In this document: piece by piece, positions 52,587-62,280 of the stretch | Layout of the letters: every line of letters starts with the position of its first letter | How positions within the stretch are numbered: position 1 is the first letter of the stretch | Source: Candidatus Freyrarchaeum guaymasense | GTDB lineage: Archaea; Asgardarchaeota; Jordarchaeia; Jordarchaeales; Freyrarchaeaceae | Direction: 5' to 3' | DNA: 64,000 nucleotides | NCBI GenBank assembly: GCA_030587405.1 | Contig: JAUQZD010000056.1 | Coordinates: 1-64,000 of the forward strand | Made by a program: the position numbers and the translations under genes | Notes under the pieces: model-generated | Databases searched by the model: none | What the model saw: only the letters and a program-made list of their open reading frames with translations | What the model was told of the DNA's origin: nothing

Positions 52587-53534
52587 TTATCCTCCCTTTT
52601 TACTCTTTACGGTTGACCCGAACGCCTCACCTACCTCTTTAAACATTTCAAAGAATTCTTTTGGAACCACGTACTTCTTAGCCGCCCCCTCACCGATCCT
52701 GTTCAACGTTTCCAAGTACTGAAGCGTCATGGTTTTCTCGTCGATCTTCCTAGCAACGTTCATTATTCTCTCTAAAGACTGAGCGAATCCTTCTGCTCGA
52801 AGTATTGCCGCCTGCTTACTCCCCTCCGCTCTAATGGTGAACGCCTTCCTTTTCGCCTCCGCCCTTGTAACCATCGCCCTCTTTTCGCCCTCTGCTACAA
52901 GTATTGATGCCTCCCTTTTACCATCAGCTTGCGCCACGGTCGCCCTCCTAATCCTTTCAGCCTCCATCTGCCTTATCATCGCGTCCAGAACGGTTGGCGG
53001 AGGCAAAATCTCTCGTATTTCAACACCTGTAACCTTAACCCCCCACCTCTCCGTTACCTCATCGAGCTTCTCTTGGAGGACGGCGTTTATGTGCTCCCTC
53101 TCGGCAAGCACTCCATCCAAGTTTATGTCCCCCACCACCGACCTGAGGGTTGTCTGAGCTATTCCCACCGCTGCAAGCCTCCAGTTTGCAACCTTAAGGA
53201 CAGAGTCGAGAGGGTCGACAACCTTATGGTAGATTATCACGTCTATGTCAACCGGGGCATTATCTCTCGTTATACATCTCTGATGAGGCACTTCAAAGTA
53301 GTCCTCCCTAAGATCCACCTTAACCATCCTATCAATAATGGGTATCAGGTAGACGATTCCTGGGCCTTTAACGTTTGGAAGAGCTCTTCCAAGCCTAAAT
53401 ACAATACCTCTCTCGTACTCCCTTAAAATCCTTAAACCACTAAGCAAGATCAACGCCACGAAAAAAAGGATCACCACTAGAGCCATGAGGAAAGGTGTCT
53501 CAGCAATCCCTTCTTGAAGAGGCAAAAGCAACAT
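52587..53534 (-). CDS. Stomatin/prohibitin-family (SPFH) membrane protein
   Basis: 315 residues: one N-terminal membrane helix (about 15-36), SPFH domain beginning ILREYERGIVFRLGRALPNVKGPGIVYLIP, with ITRDNAPVDIDVIIYHKVVDP, then a long coiled-coil part rich in Ala, Glu and Arg (REASILVAEGEKRAMVTRAEAKRKA). Forms membrane microdomains and helps a partner protease. No NfeD-type gene adjoins. ATG at 53534 after GGAGGGG. Confidence 0.92.
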   Translation of the reverse strand: MLLLPLQEGIAETPFLMALVVILFFVALILLSGLRILREYERGIVFRLGRALPNVKGPGIVYLIPIIDRMVKVDLREDYFEVPHQRCITRDNAPVDIDVIIYHKVVDPLDSVLKVANWRLAAVGIAQTTLRSVVGDINLDGVLAEREHINAVLQEKLDEVTERWGVKVTGVEIREILPPPTVLDAMIRQMEAERIRRATVAQADGKREASILVAEGEKRAMVTRAEAKRKAFTIRAEGSKQAAILRAEGFAQSLERIMNVARKIDEKTMTLQYLETLNRIGEGAAKKYVVPKEFFEMFKEVGEAFGSTVKSKKGG

Positions 53535-53757
53535 TTACCCCTCCTTCTTGAAGAAGGAAGCCTTCCATCCTTAAGAACATTTCCCATTTACTATCTTCCA
53601 CCATATTCTTGCTTCTTTCCAGCATCAAGCTCCCATCACATAACACCATATAAGTATCATAAGTATCTTTTTTAAAGAATGAAGTTAAAGAGTAAAGGTA
53701 AAGAATAACAATTCAAAGGGAGATGCGTCTTCACTTGTCTAAGAGTGAGGGAGAGAA

Positions 53758-56304
53758 TTGTTTTTCATAGAGGTTGCTGGGCGCGAAGAAGACGTATATG
53801 TTGTTGATGTTGACGCGCAGGTTGGCGTCGGGTCTGGCGCCATAAGCAAGTCCTATAGCATAGATGAAATACATGACTTAGCTAGGATGCTTGAAGGAGA
53901 CCTAGCCATCAAAAGCGCCTCCCTTAAACATCCAATCGTAAGGTTTAGCTCAAGCTTCTTCTTCGAGCTTAGGGAAGATGTAAGTAAGAGAAGCCGCCTC
54001 GTAGATGAATTCTTCATTTCACCTTTCGTTACTAAAATTGCCAGTGGTGGGGGGGACGTAGAATACATAGTTGAAGAGGTTACTAGAAATAACGAACTTG
54101 TGTTACGATGGCAGAGAAATGTAAAATTCTTTAACTTTTCCTCTTTCCGCTACATTCTCCCGGGCGAAGTACCGGATGTCCCCTACCTTGTCCTAGAAGG
54201 GTACAGGGGGGCGAGAGTTAAAATCGTTGACTCACCATGGTTCACGACTCTCTACTCTGACCTCTCTTATGTTAGGATGCCCCTGATCGTAGAGGTTTTC
54301 AGCAGGAGGGGGCTTGACCAACTTGAAAGGTTTGTTGAGGGTAACGAGGTTGGCGGTAAGCTTGAAAACCCCGTGATCGTGATCCCCTACATTAAAGAGA
54401 CCATAAGACCAGAACTTTACGGTTTCATGGGCGTCGGAAACGTCTTCCTCTCCCTTTCCCCAATGCCTCTAACCTTCGTAAAGCAAGTTATTTACAGTTT
54501 AAGTGAAATGGAAAAGGAGTGGTTTAAGCGCCTCGTCTTCGGAACAGGCTTCCCTTACTCCAGCGTTGAGGACGTTGCAAAAACGATCCTGTTCTTTTTA
54601 GGTGAGGACTTCCCCGGCGGACTGAGGGAGCTTAGGTGGATTATGGGGTTAAACGCCGTCTCCCTCCTCCCCCCCAAAGCGGATCGAAGAGGCGGCGTCG
54701 AACAAGAGGACAGATGCTTCATGGTCGATGCTAAAGTTTCTAAAAAGTTTCTTTCATCTTTTAAAGACGTGATGACGCATGCTTTAAAAAGGGAGTCTAT
54801 AGCAGTAACCGCATGTGACTACTTAATAGACATGCATCAAGAAAAAGTGGACTTGGGGAAGTGCTTCATCAACCTTGCTTCCACGAGAGGCGAGAAGAAG
54901 GTGGGAAACATACTTGTTTTAGCTGGCCGCGACACTTCATCACCACTAATGCTACTCTTGCTAAAACTCGAAACAGTCAGAAAAATTAGAAGCAGGTTTA
55001 CCGAAGACATAGCTAAAACGCCTGAAATCAGAAGCGCGATATCACGTGCCGTAAAGGTTTTATCAGAGGAAGACGCCGAGCTAACTCTACAGGAACTCAT
55101 CAATCACTTTAAAGATACAAGTCTAATCAGCCATGAGGACGTAAACTTATTTACAATTCACACCTTTCAACTTGGCAGGAAAGTGGCTCAAATGAATGAC
55201 CAAGACATGCGGCTACTAAACCTTAAAAACGGCGACTTAGCATTGGTTAGGGTAACCCTAACCGGAGACTGGTATGTTGTCCCGGTCACATCGGGAGAAG
55301 ACGTTCTCGGAGGAGAACTTCACGTAGACGAAGGAGTAATCAACAACTGGTATGTTTTTGATGGCGACACTGTACATGTTGAAAAGTTTGAGGGAAACGT
55401 GCCAATGTTAGAAGAAGTTAGCTTCGTGGTCGAGGAGAATGAGGGGAGAATAGGCAACGTTGAGGAGGTTCTCGAAGACGCCCTAGACGGTATCATAGTC
55501 GGCAAAAACTCTAGGTTTGTCTTACCTGAAACAGAAAGGATACCTCCTGTAGCGATCGTAGCCAGCATGGACCCAGAGTTTTCCACAGTCGGATTAGTTA
55601 AGAAAGGGAAGACAAGGGTGCGTGTCGTCTCAAAGGCAGCCTTAAAACCATATAATATGATTTTCGCCATAGACCTCTCAGAAAACATGGGTAAAGGATC
55701 TTTACCTCTTAAAGACCGAGGCTTGCTCAACGAATTGAAGTCTCTTGCACCTTCAAGGATAGACCTATTAGAGGGCGAATTTATTAGACGGAACATAGGT
55801 GCTGCCCTTATATCCTGTTGCCTGCTTACAAGAGCAGCCAAGCTAAGCCGTCTACGTAAGATATTCTCTATAACATACTCGAAGGAGGCAAGCTTATTCT
55901 CAATTCTTGAACGGCGAAGGATATCTCCCTACTTAGAGCTAACCCCGCAAAAGAAAAACATCGTGTTGAAGGTTTTATCATCACATATATTTGACAAGTG
56001 TAGGGAGCCGGGAGTGGGAAAGGGGGACCTAACTGGAGTCTTAGAAAAAATAAGAGAAATATTAGAGAACTTAAAGGAAAGTAACCCAGTAGTAGTCCTC
56101 TTCATGATCCCCCAGGAAAATGTTGATGAAACGCTTAAAGCAGTTTCCCCATTAAAAAATGACAGCCGCGTCAGATCAGCTTTGGTATGTCTAGGAGGTG
56201 ACGGTGTTCAAGAGGTTGAAGAAGAGAATTGTATTTACGTGAATGAAATCAGCGTAGCCGCCCTTGATCGGCTAGTAGACATGATTCTCGGCCTGATAGA
56301 ATAA
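53758..56304 (+). CDS. Fused degenerate amidohydrolase-VWA protein
   Basis: 848 residues from a TTG at 53758 after GAGGGAGAGAA. Residues 1-410 resemble the amidohydrolase at 31055: LVFGTGFPYSSVEDVAKTI, EDFPGGLRELRWIMGLNAVSLLPPK, and a C-terminal domain beyond. But the HHH metal motif reads DVDAQ and the GTD aspartate is G (GTGFP). Residues 465-848 match the VWA gene: barrel-like part near 470-560, then FAIDLSENMG near 636, where DxSxS is broken. All this argues for a scaffold, not an enzyme. Co-directional with the 390-residue gene 3 nt downstream. Confidence 0.82.
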   Translation: MFFIEVAGREEDVYVVDVDAQVGVGSGAISKSYSIDEIHDLARMLEGDLAIKSASLKHPIVRFSSSFFFELREDVSKRSRLVDEFFISPFVTKIASGGGDVEYIVEEVTRNNELVLRWQRNVKFFNFSSFRYILPGEVPDVPYLVLEGYRGARVKIVDSPWFTTLYSDLSYVRMPLIVEVFSRRGLDQLERFVEGNEVGGKLENPVIVIPYIKETIRPELYGFMGVGNVFLSLSPMPLTFVKQVIYSLSEMEKEWFKRLVFGTGFPYSSVEDVAKTILFFLGEDFPGGLRELRWIMGLNAVSLLPPKADRRGGVEQEDRCFMVDAKVSKKFLSSFKDVMTHALKRESIAVTACDYLIDMHQEKVDLGKCFINLASTRGEKKVGNILVLAGRDTSSPLMLLLLKLETVRKIRSRFTEDIAKTPEIRSAISRAVKVLSEEDAELTLQELINHFKDTSLISHEDVNLFTIHTFQLGRKVAQMNDQDMRLLNLKNGDLALVRVTLTGDWYVVPVTSGEDVLGGELHVDEGVINNWYVFDGDTVHVEKFEGNVPMLEEVSFVVEENEGRIGNVEEVLEDALDGIIVGKNSRFVLPETERIPPVAIVASMDPEFSTVGLVKKGKTRVRVVSKAALKPYNMIFAIDLSENMGKGSLPLKDRGLLNELKSLAPSRIDLLEGEFIRRNIGAALISCCLLTRAAKLSRLRKIFSITYSKEASLFSILERRRISPYLELTPQKKNIVLKVLSSHIFDKCREPGVGKGDLTGVLEKIREILENLKESNPVVVLFMIPQENVDETLKAVSPLKNDSRVRSALVCLGGDGVQEVEEENCIYVNEISVAALDRLVDMILGLIE

Positions 56305-56307
56305 ACG

Positions 56308-57480
56308 GTGATCCAGTTTAGTGGCTTTCATATGATGTTGCTTACTAAAGAAAAGTTTATCCAACTGTTCATGCATATTAACTTTAGAGCCATCTTGTGT
56401 GGGTTGAATATGTCAAGCGGCTCTGAAGTAGAATTTGAACCCTGGAGTCGAAGGTCAATCATTGCTGGAAGCTCCTACGCCGTCCAGATAGGGAAGGTTA
56501 ATGGTGAGTGGGCTGTTTGCATCTACAGAGGGAGAGAGGTTGTAGGAGTTAGAAAAACAGGTACGCTCGACATCAACGTTCTTACCTCTGTGGTTTACAA
56601 TAGCATGGCGCTTCCAATGTCACATTACAGCATAATGAGAGCCCTAAGTAACTTAATAGTGGAAGCTAAAACTAGAAATCGGCCTATAACGGCTGAAGCC
56701 CCCCCAAGACCCGCCTCAGAGCCTGCTCCTCAGCCTCCTTCACAGCTAGGGGAGGCGGCTGCCGCCGTTCAGCCGCAACCATTAGAGCAAACAGCGGATG
56801 TGCAGCCTCCACCAGCTCCTAAAATTAAGATCGAAGAGGCGGAAGGGGAAGCGCCTAGTCCCGTGGCCGAAGTTAGCGAAGGCATGGAGTCTGTTGGGGA
56901 AAGCTTTTACGAGTTCTTTAAAAGAAGCGAGCTTATTGAGGAAGAAACCAAAGCTGCTGAGCAGCTGGTTGAGGAGGAAACTGGAAAAATAGAGCTTAAA
57001 TTAGAGGACATCCCTCTTCCGGAAAGGTGGAATAGGAGTATTTCGAGCCTTCTCCTTCTCTGGGGTATTTCGGTCTCGTTCATCATGGAGAAAACAAAGA
57101 AGAAGGCTGATGAATTGTGGAGCTACTACAGGGATCTGATTAGGAAGTCTTGGAGTAAGGTGAAAGAGAAAAGCTTTGAAAATGTGGTGAAGCTCTTCAT
57201 GCATCAGTGCCGGTTGATAGGTGCAGAATACGATGTTAAAGAGTTTACGAGCAGAAGCTTCAAGGCGGAAATAAAATGTTTAGGGTCAGCGTTTAAGGAG
57301 AGATATAAGGGACTCCTCAATCTTCCGTCAGAGTTCCCATGCATAATATGTAAAATGCGAGGCGAGGAAATAGGGAAGCTATATGGTTTCACCGTCACCG
57401 TCGACGAGGCAGATGGTGGATGTAAAGTGAGGATGCAGGCTCCTCCCAAGGAGAGAGGCGAGGAACCAATTATCATTTAA
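56308..57480 (+). CDS. Hypothetical partner of the fused protein
   Basis: 390 residues from a GTG/ATG region at 56308; ATG at 56410 (MSSGSEVEF) is a later alternative. Residues about 45-130 form an alpha/beta segment (SSYAVQIGKVNGEWAVCIYRGREV, then SIMRALSNLIVEAK) similar in plan to the 23843 protein. Next comes a Pro/Ala/Glu-rich linker (about 140-240) and a C-terminal helical-plus-sheet domain (FENVVKLFMHQCRLIGAEYDVKEF, FPCIICKMRGEEIGKL). No family recognised. Starts 3 nt after the fused protein, so co-expressed. Confidence 0.6.
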   Translation: MIQFSGFHMMLLTKEKFIQLFMHINFRAILCGLNMSSGSEVEFEPWSRRSIIAGSSYAVQIGKVNGEWAVCIYRGREVVGVRKTGTLDINVLTSVVYNSMALPMSHYSIMRALSNLIVEAKTRNRPITAEAPPRPASEPAPQPPSQLGEAAAAVQPQPLEQTADVQPPPAPKIKIEEAEGEAPSPVAEVSEGMESVGESFYEFFKRSELIEEETKAAEQLVEEETGKIELKLEDIPLPERWNRSISSLLLLWGISVSFIMEKTKKKADELWSYYRDLIRKSWSKVKEKSFENVVKLFMHQCRLIGAEYDVKEFTSRSFKAEIKCLGSAFKERYKGLLNLPSEFPCIICKMRGEEIGKLYGFTVTVDEADGGCKVRMQAPPKERGEEPIII

Positions 57481-57483
57481 GCT

Positions 57484-58680
57484 TCAACCACTTCTTTTCC
57501 TTTTCATAAATTCCTCTAACCTGTTAAACGCTTCCTCTAAGATATCCACTGTTGGGAGGAAAACCATCCTAAAGTGCCATCCCCCATTCTCCCCAAAACC
57601 CGACCCATTAACCAGGAGTACGCCCGCGTCGTTAAGCACCTCAATAACAAACTCTAAGTCGTCTCTCCACTTTCTAAGGTTTATCCTCGGGAAGACGTAG
57701 AATGCCCCACGGGGCTCCTCACAGTGGAATTCGTGGATCTCGCTTAAACGTTTAAAGGTGTAATCTCTCCTTTCCCTCAGCGCGGAAACGAGTTCCTTAA
57801 CGTGTTCTTTTGAACCATTAAGTGCTGCCGCCCCTGCCACTTGAGCTGGAACATTAACTGAAAGCCTCACCCGTGCTCCCTTCACAACTCCCTCCTTCAC
57901 ATCCTGAATGACTCCTTCTGGATCATGAAAGTAAACATACCCCAGTCGCCATCCAGGAACCAGGTAAGTCTTAGAGAGCCCATTGAGACCTATTACAGGT
58001 ACGTCTCCAGCAAGCGACGCGGCACTTCTAAACCTCCCCTCATAAACTATTTGGTCGTAGATCTCGTCGGAGACTATGGGGACGCCATACTCCCCCGCCA
58101 CATCTACTATTTCCTTAACCCTCCTCTCAGGGTAAACTGAACCGCATGGATTATTAGGGTTGATTAAGAAGACAGCCTTAACATTTTCATCCATCTTACT
58201 CCTCAGGTCGTCCACGTCAGGCGTCCACCCCTCATCCTCCAAGCACCTATAAGTTCTAATCCCAACCCCGTTGAGGGCTGCGTAGGATCTGTAAGGTGGA
58301 TAGGTGGGGTCTGGAAGCAGTACTTCGTCGCCTGGATCCGCTAACGCTTGTATTACAAGCTGTATTCCCTCTGAGACCCCCGCTGTAGCTATCACATCAT
58401 CAGGGGTTATACTAGTCACCTCGTTAACTTCCCTCTCTTTCCTGCAGACAGCTTCTCTAAATTCAGGGATGCCCTCCGAGGGGGCATACCCGGCACTCCT
58501 CTCCATCACGGCTTTAACCATGGCCTCCCTCACGTGGCTTGGCACCTCGAAGAAGGGTGCAGGGTCGCCTATGTTCAAGTAAATGATCTTCCGCCCTTTC
58601 TCCTCCAAGCGCTTAGCATGAACTATAAGATCCCTTATCGCATATTTCACACGCGAAATCCTCTCGCTAGCCTTCCCCAC
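57484..58680 (-). CDS. Class I/II aminotransferase (alanine/aspartate type)
   Basis: PLP enzyme of 398 residues. Landmarks: IIYLNIGDPAPFFEVPSHV, ATAGVSEGIQLVIQAL, ALADPGDEVLLPDPTYPPY, FLINPNNPCGSVYP, the LNGLSKTYLVPGWRLGYVYF stretch with the PLP lysine, and the C-terminal arginine region (WHFRMVFLP). This pattern suits AlaT-like alanine or aromatic aminotransferases; the amino donor cannot be told from sequence. Stops 4 nt after the previous gene, convergent. Confidence 0.9.
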   Translation of the reverse strand: MGKASERISRVKYAIRDLIVHAKRLEEKGRKIIYLNIGDPAPFFEVPSHVREAMVKAVMERSAGYAPSEGIPEFREAVCRKEREVNEVTSITPDDVIATAGVSEGIQLVIQALADPGDEVLLPDPTYPPYRSYAALNGVGIRTYRCLEDEGWTPDVDDLRSKMDENVKAVFLINPNNPCGSVYPERRVKEIVDVAGEYGVPIVSDEIYDQIVYEGRFRSAASLAGDVPVIGLNGLSKTYLVPGWRLGYVYFHDPEGVIQDVKEGVVKGARVRLSVNVPAQVAGAAALNGSKEHVKELVSALRERRDYTFKRLSEIHEFHCEEPRGAFYVFPRINLRKWRDDLEFVIEVLNDAGVLLVNGSGFGENGGWHFRMVFLPTVDILEEAFNRLEEFMKRKRSG

Positions 58681-58732
58681 GTTTAATACTCCCTCCAGTC
58701 AGGGTTTTACGAATCCCTAAAAATAATGCACC

Positions 58733-60181
58733 TCATACAGGTTTAAGTGTTCTCAGGAAATGTTCCAATGGCCCTTTAAACCCTAGGTCTCTCGCTTGCC
58801 TCTTGGTGAACCCTCTTTCAGACGCTATCCTCCTGAGAAGTTTGTCGACGCCAGAGCCATACTGCATCGCCAGCTTATCCCTCTCCACCACCGATTTAGG
58901 GGCGGAAAAGCACCCGGCAATCTTCCTTAAAACAAGTTTCCTGACGTATTTCCCTCTAACATTGGAAATTTTAAGTTGCGGCGGAACCCTTACTGCATAG
59001 TCGATAACATCCCCATCAAGAAACGGCCTCCTCAGAAAAACTCCGAGGGAGCTTGCTACCTCTTCCTCACGTATGAGATCCTTCTCGGCAAGTCCCTCCA
59101 ACGCATCCACTAGGACGTTATGCAACGCATCATATCCCCTCTCCTCCAGCACTGTTATGTACCTAGCATATCCGCCGAAGCCCTCATCCGCCCCTGTCCC
59201 AAGTAAAGCGTAAGGTACACCATCTCTTCTTGCAGCCTTCAACGCGAAGAAAAGAGGAATCGAGAGTTCCACGTCTAGAACGTTGCATCCCACCAAACTC
59301 ACTATTTCTGGAAGAACCTTCTCAACGTCTTCTGCAGAGAACGTTTCCACCTTTAACTCTAACCCCATCTCATCAGCTGTGGAGGCAGCATTTTCCACGT
59401 CCTTCCCTGATTCAACCCCTGAACAGTAAAGTCGAGGCTTCAGCCCCAACTCGTCAAGCACCTTCACTATTATCGTGCTGTCAAGCCCCCCAGAAAAAAG
59501 CACGCCTAAGCGTCCCTTACACCGTCTCGAAACAGCATTCCGAATTAGCTTCGAAAGCTCATTCACAGCTTTATCCAAGCTAATTTTTTCATCGTAATTT
59601 CGCGGTAAAGGAGGGTAAACTCCTTTAATGCTCACCCTACCCTGTGAAACCCTTAAAATAGATCCAGCAGGGGCTGGCTTAACCTTCAAGCCTAGCCTTT
59701 CTCCACCCCTCAACCTACCCGTGAAGACAGTCATGTCATTCCTTGTACCCCAATATAATGCTTTGCACCCAAACCTGTCCCTTACCGCTATGAGCTCGCT
59801 CTCTCTAAGGATTAAGGACGCAAAGTTCCCTTCTAATGATTTTAATCCTTCCTCAAGATCACCAAGTCGTCCTGCATTATCAACTAGGAAACGTTCAAAA
59901 CCGGATTCTCCGCCGCCAAGCCGTCCCCCATAAACTTCACCATTAACTACTGACACGCTTCCCCCCTGAACATGGTAGGATACCCCCTCACCTAGGAGGG
60001 CAACTCCCACACCGCCCTTAGCCTTCTCGATTGGAGCATCCCTCACCTTCCCTGAGAAAATCTCGCCTTTGGAGGAGGCGAAGAACGCTTGCTCCTCCTC
60101 ACGGAGGATAAGCGCCTCCGCTAACACCTGAAAAACGTTAATTTCCTTTTCGGAGCAAACGCCGGCTATCACCATCAGCAT
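58733..60181 (-). CDS. AsnB-like asparagine synthetase without the N-terminal cysteine
   Basis: 482 residues. The synthetase domain is intact: LGVLFSGGLDSTIIVKVL (ATP pyrophosphate loop) and LLGTGADEGFGGYARYI. The N-terminal glutaminase domain is recognisable (AVRDRFGCKALYWG-type end), but the start reads MVIAGVCSEKE, where AsnB has Cys at position 2. Hence glutamine hydrolysis should be absent and ammonia used, or the protein modifies another substrate. Starts considered: ATG 60181, ATG 60175 after AGGGGGA. Confidence 0.85.
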   Translation of the reverse strand: MLMVIAGVCSEKEINVFQVLAEALILREEEQAFFASSKGEIFSGKVRDAPIEKAKGGVGVALLGEGVSYHVQGGSVSVVNGEVYGGRLGGGESGFERFLVDNAGRLGDLEEGLKSLEGNFASLILRESELIAVRDRFGCKALYWGTRNDMTVFTGRLRGGERLGLKVKPAPAGSILRVSQGRVSIKGVYPPLPRNYDEKISLDKAVNELSKLIRNAVSRRCKGRLGVLFSGGLDSTIIVKVLDELGLKPRLYCSGVESGKDVENAASTADEMGLELKVETFSAEDVEKVLPEIVSLVGCNVLDVELSIPLFFALKAARRDGVPYALLGTGADEGFGGYARYITVLEERGYDALHNVLVDALEGLAEKDLIREEEVASSLGVFLRRPFLDGDVIDYAVRVPPQLKISNVRGKYVRKLVLRKIAGCFSAPKSVVERDKLAMQYGSGVDKLLRRIASERGFTKRQARDLGFKGPLEHFLRTLKPV

Positions 60182-60252
60182 CCCCCTGAAACCAATAATC
60201 TTTATATTTGTTTTTTAAAGGCTGTTTTATCGTCCCTCTAGAGGTGTGGTTT

Positions 60253-61563
60253 TTGTCGAGAGAACATGTTGTGAAGGAGTTAAGGGAGCACAAGGGACTA
60301 TACCTTCCAAATTACAAGCAAAATATTTTCTCGGTAGTGCCGACGGCGCTACGCTTCCTAGACGTGGATGTTAACCGGCAAACGCTGCTCAACACGCGTT
60401 CCCTTAAAAGAGTTTTCGAAGACACGTGTTGCATGGACGCTGAAAACGTGGTATGCCTCGTAGTGGACTCTGTTGGTGTTCATCAGCTTCCCTGCTTCAC
60501 CCATTTATTTGATGCTTGGAGCAGCCTTGGACGGCTTAAATTGTCCTCTGTTTTCCCAACAATAACGTCAGCCGCCATAGTTTCGATCCACCTCGGAATC
60601 CCCCCGGAAAGGCATGGAATCGTGGGGCATAAGGTGCGGTTTAAACAGCTTGGAACAGTGGTTGACACGCTCAAAATGGCGTCAGTAAAATCCCTATCCG
60701 TTGACAGGCTCGTGAAAAGCGGAATCGACGTGAGGGTTCTACTGCTTGAAAACGGCTTCTACGATGAACTCAAAGATAAGGAGGTCGCCCACGTTGAGTT
60801 AATGCCATCCGACATAGCCGGCACAGGCTTATCTCATCTTCTTGAAGTGGAAGATATAACGGTTGGCTTTAGCAACGTTGTAGACGCCTTCTCAACCCTG
60901 CGCAAAGTCCTAGACAAGTTTGAAGGGAAGAAAAAGATAGTTAACGTTTACTTTGGCCTGATGGACGACATAAGCCATAAGTATGGTCCTTTAAGCGAAG
61001 AGTACAGGTTAGCCGCCCACCACGTGGAGGAGGTCTTCACCCACTTCCTCAAGGGTCTAAGCGGTAAAACCGAGAGGACCGTGTTCCTCTTCTTCAGCGA
61101 CCACGGCCAAGGGCAAGTCCACGAGGAGAAAACCGTTAAAGTTTCAGAGGATGACGCTGAGGATGTTTCGCGCTTCATGGAGTCCCCCCCGGGAAGGTCG
61201 GGCAGGGTCTGCCACTTCTATGTTAAGGAAGGTGAGGAGGAGAGGGTTAAGGATTGGATTGAAGGGAAAGTTGGGGAAAACGGGGTGGTATTATCGTTCG
61301 AAGAACTATGCAGAAGTTTTAACCTTCAGGTTAAAGGCAAAAACAGGGAAGAGTTGAAGTCTAGGATGGGAAACCTAGTGCTAGTTTTGAAGGGTGAGGC
61401 AGAACTTAAATTTCAGAGAAAAGAGAAAGAAGAAAAGGAAAAAATAGTTGAAGAGAAGTGGCGCGGCTCCCACGGATCGACTACGCTCAATGAAATCCTG
61501 GTTCCCCTGATAGCCGCGAGAGGCGACGTACTAAAAGAAGTGTTAGGAGTGAGGAGTCGTTGA
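60253..61563 (+). CDS. Type I phosphodiesterase/nucleotide pyrophosphatase-like protein
   Basis: Alkaline-phosphatase superfamily. The TTG at 60253 after GAGGTGTGG gives about 436 residues. Metal and nucleophile regions: VVCLVVDSVGV (Asp), VFPTITSAAIVSIHLGIPPERHG (Thr nucleophile position), GLMDDISHKYGP, FFSDHGQGQV, then a late GSHGSTTLNEILVPLI. Probably cleaves phosphodiester or sulfate bonds. Co-oriented with the glycosyltransferase, whose start overlaps its stop, so possibly in polysaccharide or lipid-head group metabolism. Confidence 0.85.
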   Translation: MSREHVVKELREHKGLYLPNYKQNIFSVVPTALRFLDVDVNRQTLLNTRSLKRVFEDTCCMDAENVVCLVVDSVGVHQLPCFTHLFDAWSSLGRLKLSSVFPTITSAAIVSIHLGIPPERHGIVGHKVRFKQLGTVVDTLKMASVKSLSVDRLVKSGIDVRVLLLENGFYDELKDKEVAHVELMPSDIAGTGLSHLLEVEDITVGFSNVVDAFSTLRKVLDKFEGKKKIVNVYFGLMDDISHKYGPLSEEYRLAAHHVEEVFTHFLKGLSGKTERTVFLFFSDHGQGQVHEEKTVKVSEDDAEDVSRFMESPPGRSGRVCHFYVKEGEEERVKDWIEGKVGENGVVLSFEELCRSFNLQVKGKNREELKSRMGNLVLVLKGEAELKFQRKEKEEKEKIVEEKWRGSHGSTTLNEILVPLIAARGDVLKEVLGVRSR

Positions 61564-62270
61564 CTCACCCCCTATTCTCCGTTGTGATCCCAACGTATAA
61601 CGAGGAGAGGTACCTTCCACTATGCCTAAACTCGGTCCTAAACCAAACGATGCCGAGGGAAAAATACGAGATAATAATAGTCGACGGGTACAGTGAAGAT
61701 AACACGGTTAAGATAGCCGAGGAGAAAGCCGACAAAGTTATCTTGTCGGAGAAGAGGGGGCCAGGAGACGCCAGAAATAAGGGAGGAAGAGCTGCTAGGG
61801 GAAAGATACTTCTCTTCCTGGACGCCGACACGGTCATCTCTAGGTCCCTCATGGAGAAGGTTTACGTCGCCTTTTCAGATCCCCGAGTGGTAGGCGGAAC
61901 CTGCGACATTTACCCGTTGGAACGGGATAGCCGCGGGTATGCCCTCTACTCCACGATAAACCTTCTTTATAGGGTGTTATACGCGGCGGGCTTCCCCCAC
62001 GCCCAAACAAAATGCTGCTTTTACCTACGTAAAACCTTCTTGGAGGCTGGAGGATTCAAGGAGACGCTGATTGTAGCTGAGGATCAAGAGCTTGCGTGGC
62101 GCATGTCAAGGAAGGGAAGAATGGTTTACGTTAAGGACGCTGCAGCCTACTCCTCCATGAGACGTGAAAGGAGCATGGGATACGCCAGGGTTACCTGGGA
62201 ATGGGTGAAGAACTACCTTATGGCCCTCATAATGGAAACGTCTCAAAGGGTATGGGAGCCTATAAGGTGA
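61560..62270 (+). CDS. Glycosyltransferase family 2
   Basis: 236 residues. GT-A fold: FSVVIPTYNEERYLPLCLNS at the start, EIIIVDGYSEDNTV, KGGRAARGKILLFLDADTVIS (metal DxD) and LIVAEDQELAWRM (ED acceptor region). A hydrophobic segment (YALYSTINLLYRVLYAAGF) suggests membrane proximity. TTG at 61560 overlaps the preceding stop by 4 nt. Confidence 0.92.
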   Translation: MTHPLFSVVIPTYNEERYLPLCLNSVLNQTMPREKYEIIIVDGYSEDNTVKIAEEKADKVILSEKRGPGDARNKGGRAARGKILLFLDADTVISRSLMEKVYVAFSDPRVVGGTCDIYPLERDSRGYALYSTINLLYRVLYAAGFPHAQTKCCFYLRKTFLEAGGFKETLIVAEDQELAWRMSRKGRMVYVKDAAAYSSMRRERSMGYARVTWEWVKNYLMALIMETSQRVWEPIR

Positions 62271-62280
62271 GGCGTTCACG

